64,000 nt of DNA, from the NCBI GenBank assembly GCA_032164295.1, contig JAJHTX010000007.1:1958501-2022500 (forward strand). Direction: 5' to 3'. Below, one piece after another: positions 62,418-64,000 of this stretch. The first letter of the stretch is position 1, and every line of letters begins with the position of its first letter. Made by a program: the position numbers and the translations under genes. Below the pieces are notes generated by a model, which did no database searches, was not told the DNA's origin, and worked only from the letters and a program-made list of their open reading frames with translations. This DNA is from Inonotus obliquus. Taxonomy: Eukaryota > Basidiomycota > Agaricomycetes > Hymenochaetales > Hymenochaetaceae.

Positions 62418-63508
62418 TGGTCTGATAAAAACCGAATCCGAATCCGCATCCGAATCCGAATCCGCATCTGCATCCGCGTGTTGTACGTACGTTACGTTAA
62501 CGTACTTGCGTTTCGAAACTTGGACATGTTTATCCGTTCATCACTTCCCCCTTTTTCAGTTTTTGGTCTTCGGTCTTTGGGCTTGGGATTCGGGCTTTGG
62601 GAACTCCTGTCCACGACCGCGGACTAGTCTGAAATAAACTGACTGACTGACCCGCTTATTCATACATCCCACCCATCACCCAATTTACCTACCTACCTAC
62701 CTACCTACCTACCTACCTACCTACCTACCTACCTACTTACTTTCACACGTGTTTGAAACAACGGACCGTTCAATACAGTAGCTTCTACTTCTTTTGGTCT
62801 CGTCCATTCCCTCTTCCTCACGAATCACGACGTCCTGTTCCTGTTCCTTCTCGAGTCTGTTTTGAGTAGATCCTTTTCCTATCCTCTTACTAGCCTCCTA
62901 GCCTTACGGACCTTTTTCTCATGTTGTTACGTTACGACCTTTATGTCCATCCATTCATCCATCCATTCCATTCGTTCGTTCTTCATTCCCCTTTGGCGTT
63001 GATCGTCAATTTGTCAATCCATGTTCACGCGATTCATGATTTGTAGAATCAATGTACTTCTTGTTTTTGTAACAATACCTTCTTACCTTCTTACCTTCTT
63101 ACTACATTTTAAGTAGACGGACAAATAAACTTTTCACGGCACGGTAGAATCCTTTCATGATTTGACGGCAACATTTACATACACGTACACCTGTTCGTTA
63201 TACAATGGTATTTGTATATCATCCATTTGGTCAAATTCTTCTTTGTCTGAGAGAGAGAGAGAACGACAACGAGTCAAGTCAAAACCAAAATCCCCGAACC
63301 TTCGTGATGTTTCGTGAGTGGATTCGTCGATAGCTCCTGGTACATTCAATAATTGAATAAAAACAAAGAGGAAGAGAATCGAAGTCGAAAGCGAAAAGGA
63401 AAAGGAGCATGAAATAAGGAGAATTACAGTTCATATGGTTTACAACCAACCCTCTCCTTCCGCGATTGCCGTTTAAGTTGAAAAAATCAACACGGTGATT
63501 CGTTCTGT
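62418..63508. other. Convergent intergenic region
   Basis: It lies between the DUF6534 gene (+) and the second P450 (-) and should hold both 3' UTRs. Degenerate ccgaat/ccgcat repeats occur near 62430-62480, and a TACC array at 62686-62736. No gene was seen. Confidence 0.5.
62686..62736. repeat. TACC microsatellite
   Basis: About twelve tandem TACC units, in the convergent intergenic region. Confidence 0.9.
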
Positions 63509-64000
63509 TCAACGTTGAGCCAAAGTGACTTTCAAAGGTACTTCTGTCTTGTAGCCGTTCGCAGATTTGACTACTGGATGGAACAATCCACCCATACGCC
63601 AGTATACCTCTGGTCCTGGCTCGAATACGAGCCGCTCGAGAAGTAGAGACAACACGACCTCTGAAAGGGAATGTAGTAAGAATCAAGATTGTGACAACTG
63701 ATGCTTTTTGATTCCTTACTGAATTCAGCTTCGGCAAACTTGAATCCGCTGTAAGTGAACACATCAGAGTTGTGCATTCGTTTTGAGTCGACGAAATCCT
63801 TACATGCATGCTCTTCCACCACCTAGGAAAGTCATCCTGCGAGTACACAAGAATGTGAGTCTGAAAGTAAAGTCCAACGTATATACAAACATACATCTGA
63901 GAATAGACGCCAGGGAGGTGAGTATCACCGACGCTCTTTGGTAACGGCTTCAGCCATCGTTCGGGTTTCCATTCGTCCGCATCATCTCCCCAGATACCTT
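63509..64000 (-). CDS. Cytochrome P450, C-terminal part (runs off the window)
   Basis: Minus-strand exons 64000-63895 (open at the window edge), 63836-63804, 63748-63720 and 63660-63509. Reading from the edge: a WGDDADEWKPERW-type motif, then LPGVYSQM, the haem loop TFLGGGRAC, GFKFAEAEF, and a tail with SLLLERLVFEPGPEVYWRMG ending TLAQR. The 33- and 29-nt exons fall at exactly the same places as in the P450 at 4721, so the two are paralogs. The C-terminal tail is shorter than and different from that of the left copy. The N-terminal three quarters lies outside the window. Confidence 0.92.

Noticed and set aside
62686..62736. TACC array considered as CRISPR or telomere-like repeat
   Set aside because: It is a plain tetranucleotide microsatellite without spacers and not at a sequence end; the host is a eukaryote.

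Overview
The window is nuclear DNA of a filamentous basidiomycete, most likely a mushroom-forming agaricomycete. Genes are packed on both strands and cut by many 45-90 nt introns with GTRNGT donors and CTRAY branch sites. Several genes carry exons of 9-33 nt. The gene content fits: DUF6533/DUF6534 seven-helix proteins, P450 paralogs and a repeat-bearing secreted Cys protein. No tRNA, rRNA, CRISPR array or intact transposon was found. I rebuilt the splice forms by eye, checking reading phase across every junction, so exon ends are predictions.

Left part (1-25.7 kb): thioredoxin reductase and the ALG11 mannosyltransferase (+), a 13-exon cytochrome P450 (-), an EXPERA-domain membrane protein (+), a 16-exon DUF6533 protein (+), a large Ser-rich protein with two C-terminal membrane helices (-), a secreted GH20 hexosaminidase (-), a long WDR7/rabconnectin-like WD40 protein (-) and, divergent from it, a small charged protein (+).

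Middle part (25.7-38.5 kb): a looser region. It holds three small single-pass membrane proteins that share one design, a phase-1 intron cutting the membrane helix. It also holds a roughly 0.8-kb segmental duplication (30.5-31.3 and 33.2-34.0 kb) with a broken gene tail in the second copy, a poorly resolved gene-like stretch between the copies, and a membrane protein with a possible LEA-2-like outer domain.

Right part (38.5-64 kb): the conserved housekeeping genes MSP1 (mitochondrial outer-membrane AAA extractor), RIO1 (ribosome biogenesis kinase) and FZO1 (mitofusin). Between and after them lie two single-exon proteins of unknown role, a secreted protein made of three tandem Cys-bearing units, a second DUF6533 protein with almost the same exon lengths as the first, a DUF6534 protein, and the 3' end of a second P450 running off the window.

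Shared roles are loose: MSP1 and FZO1 both act on the mitochondrial outer membrane; ALG11, GH20 and the repeat protein belong to secretory or cell-surface work. There is no sign of a biosynthetic cluster. The most unusual items are the single-pass family, the duplication, the triplicated secreted protein and a 134-bp hairpin resembling a MITE.
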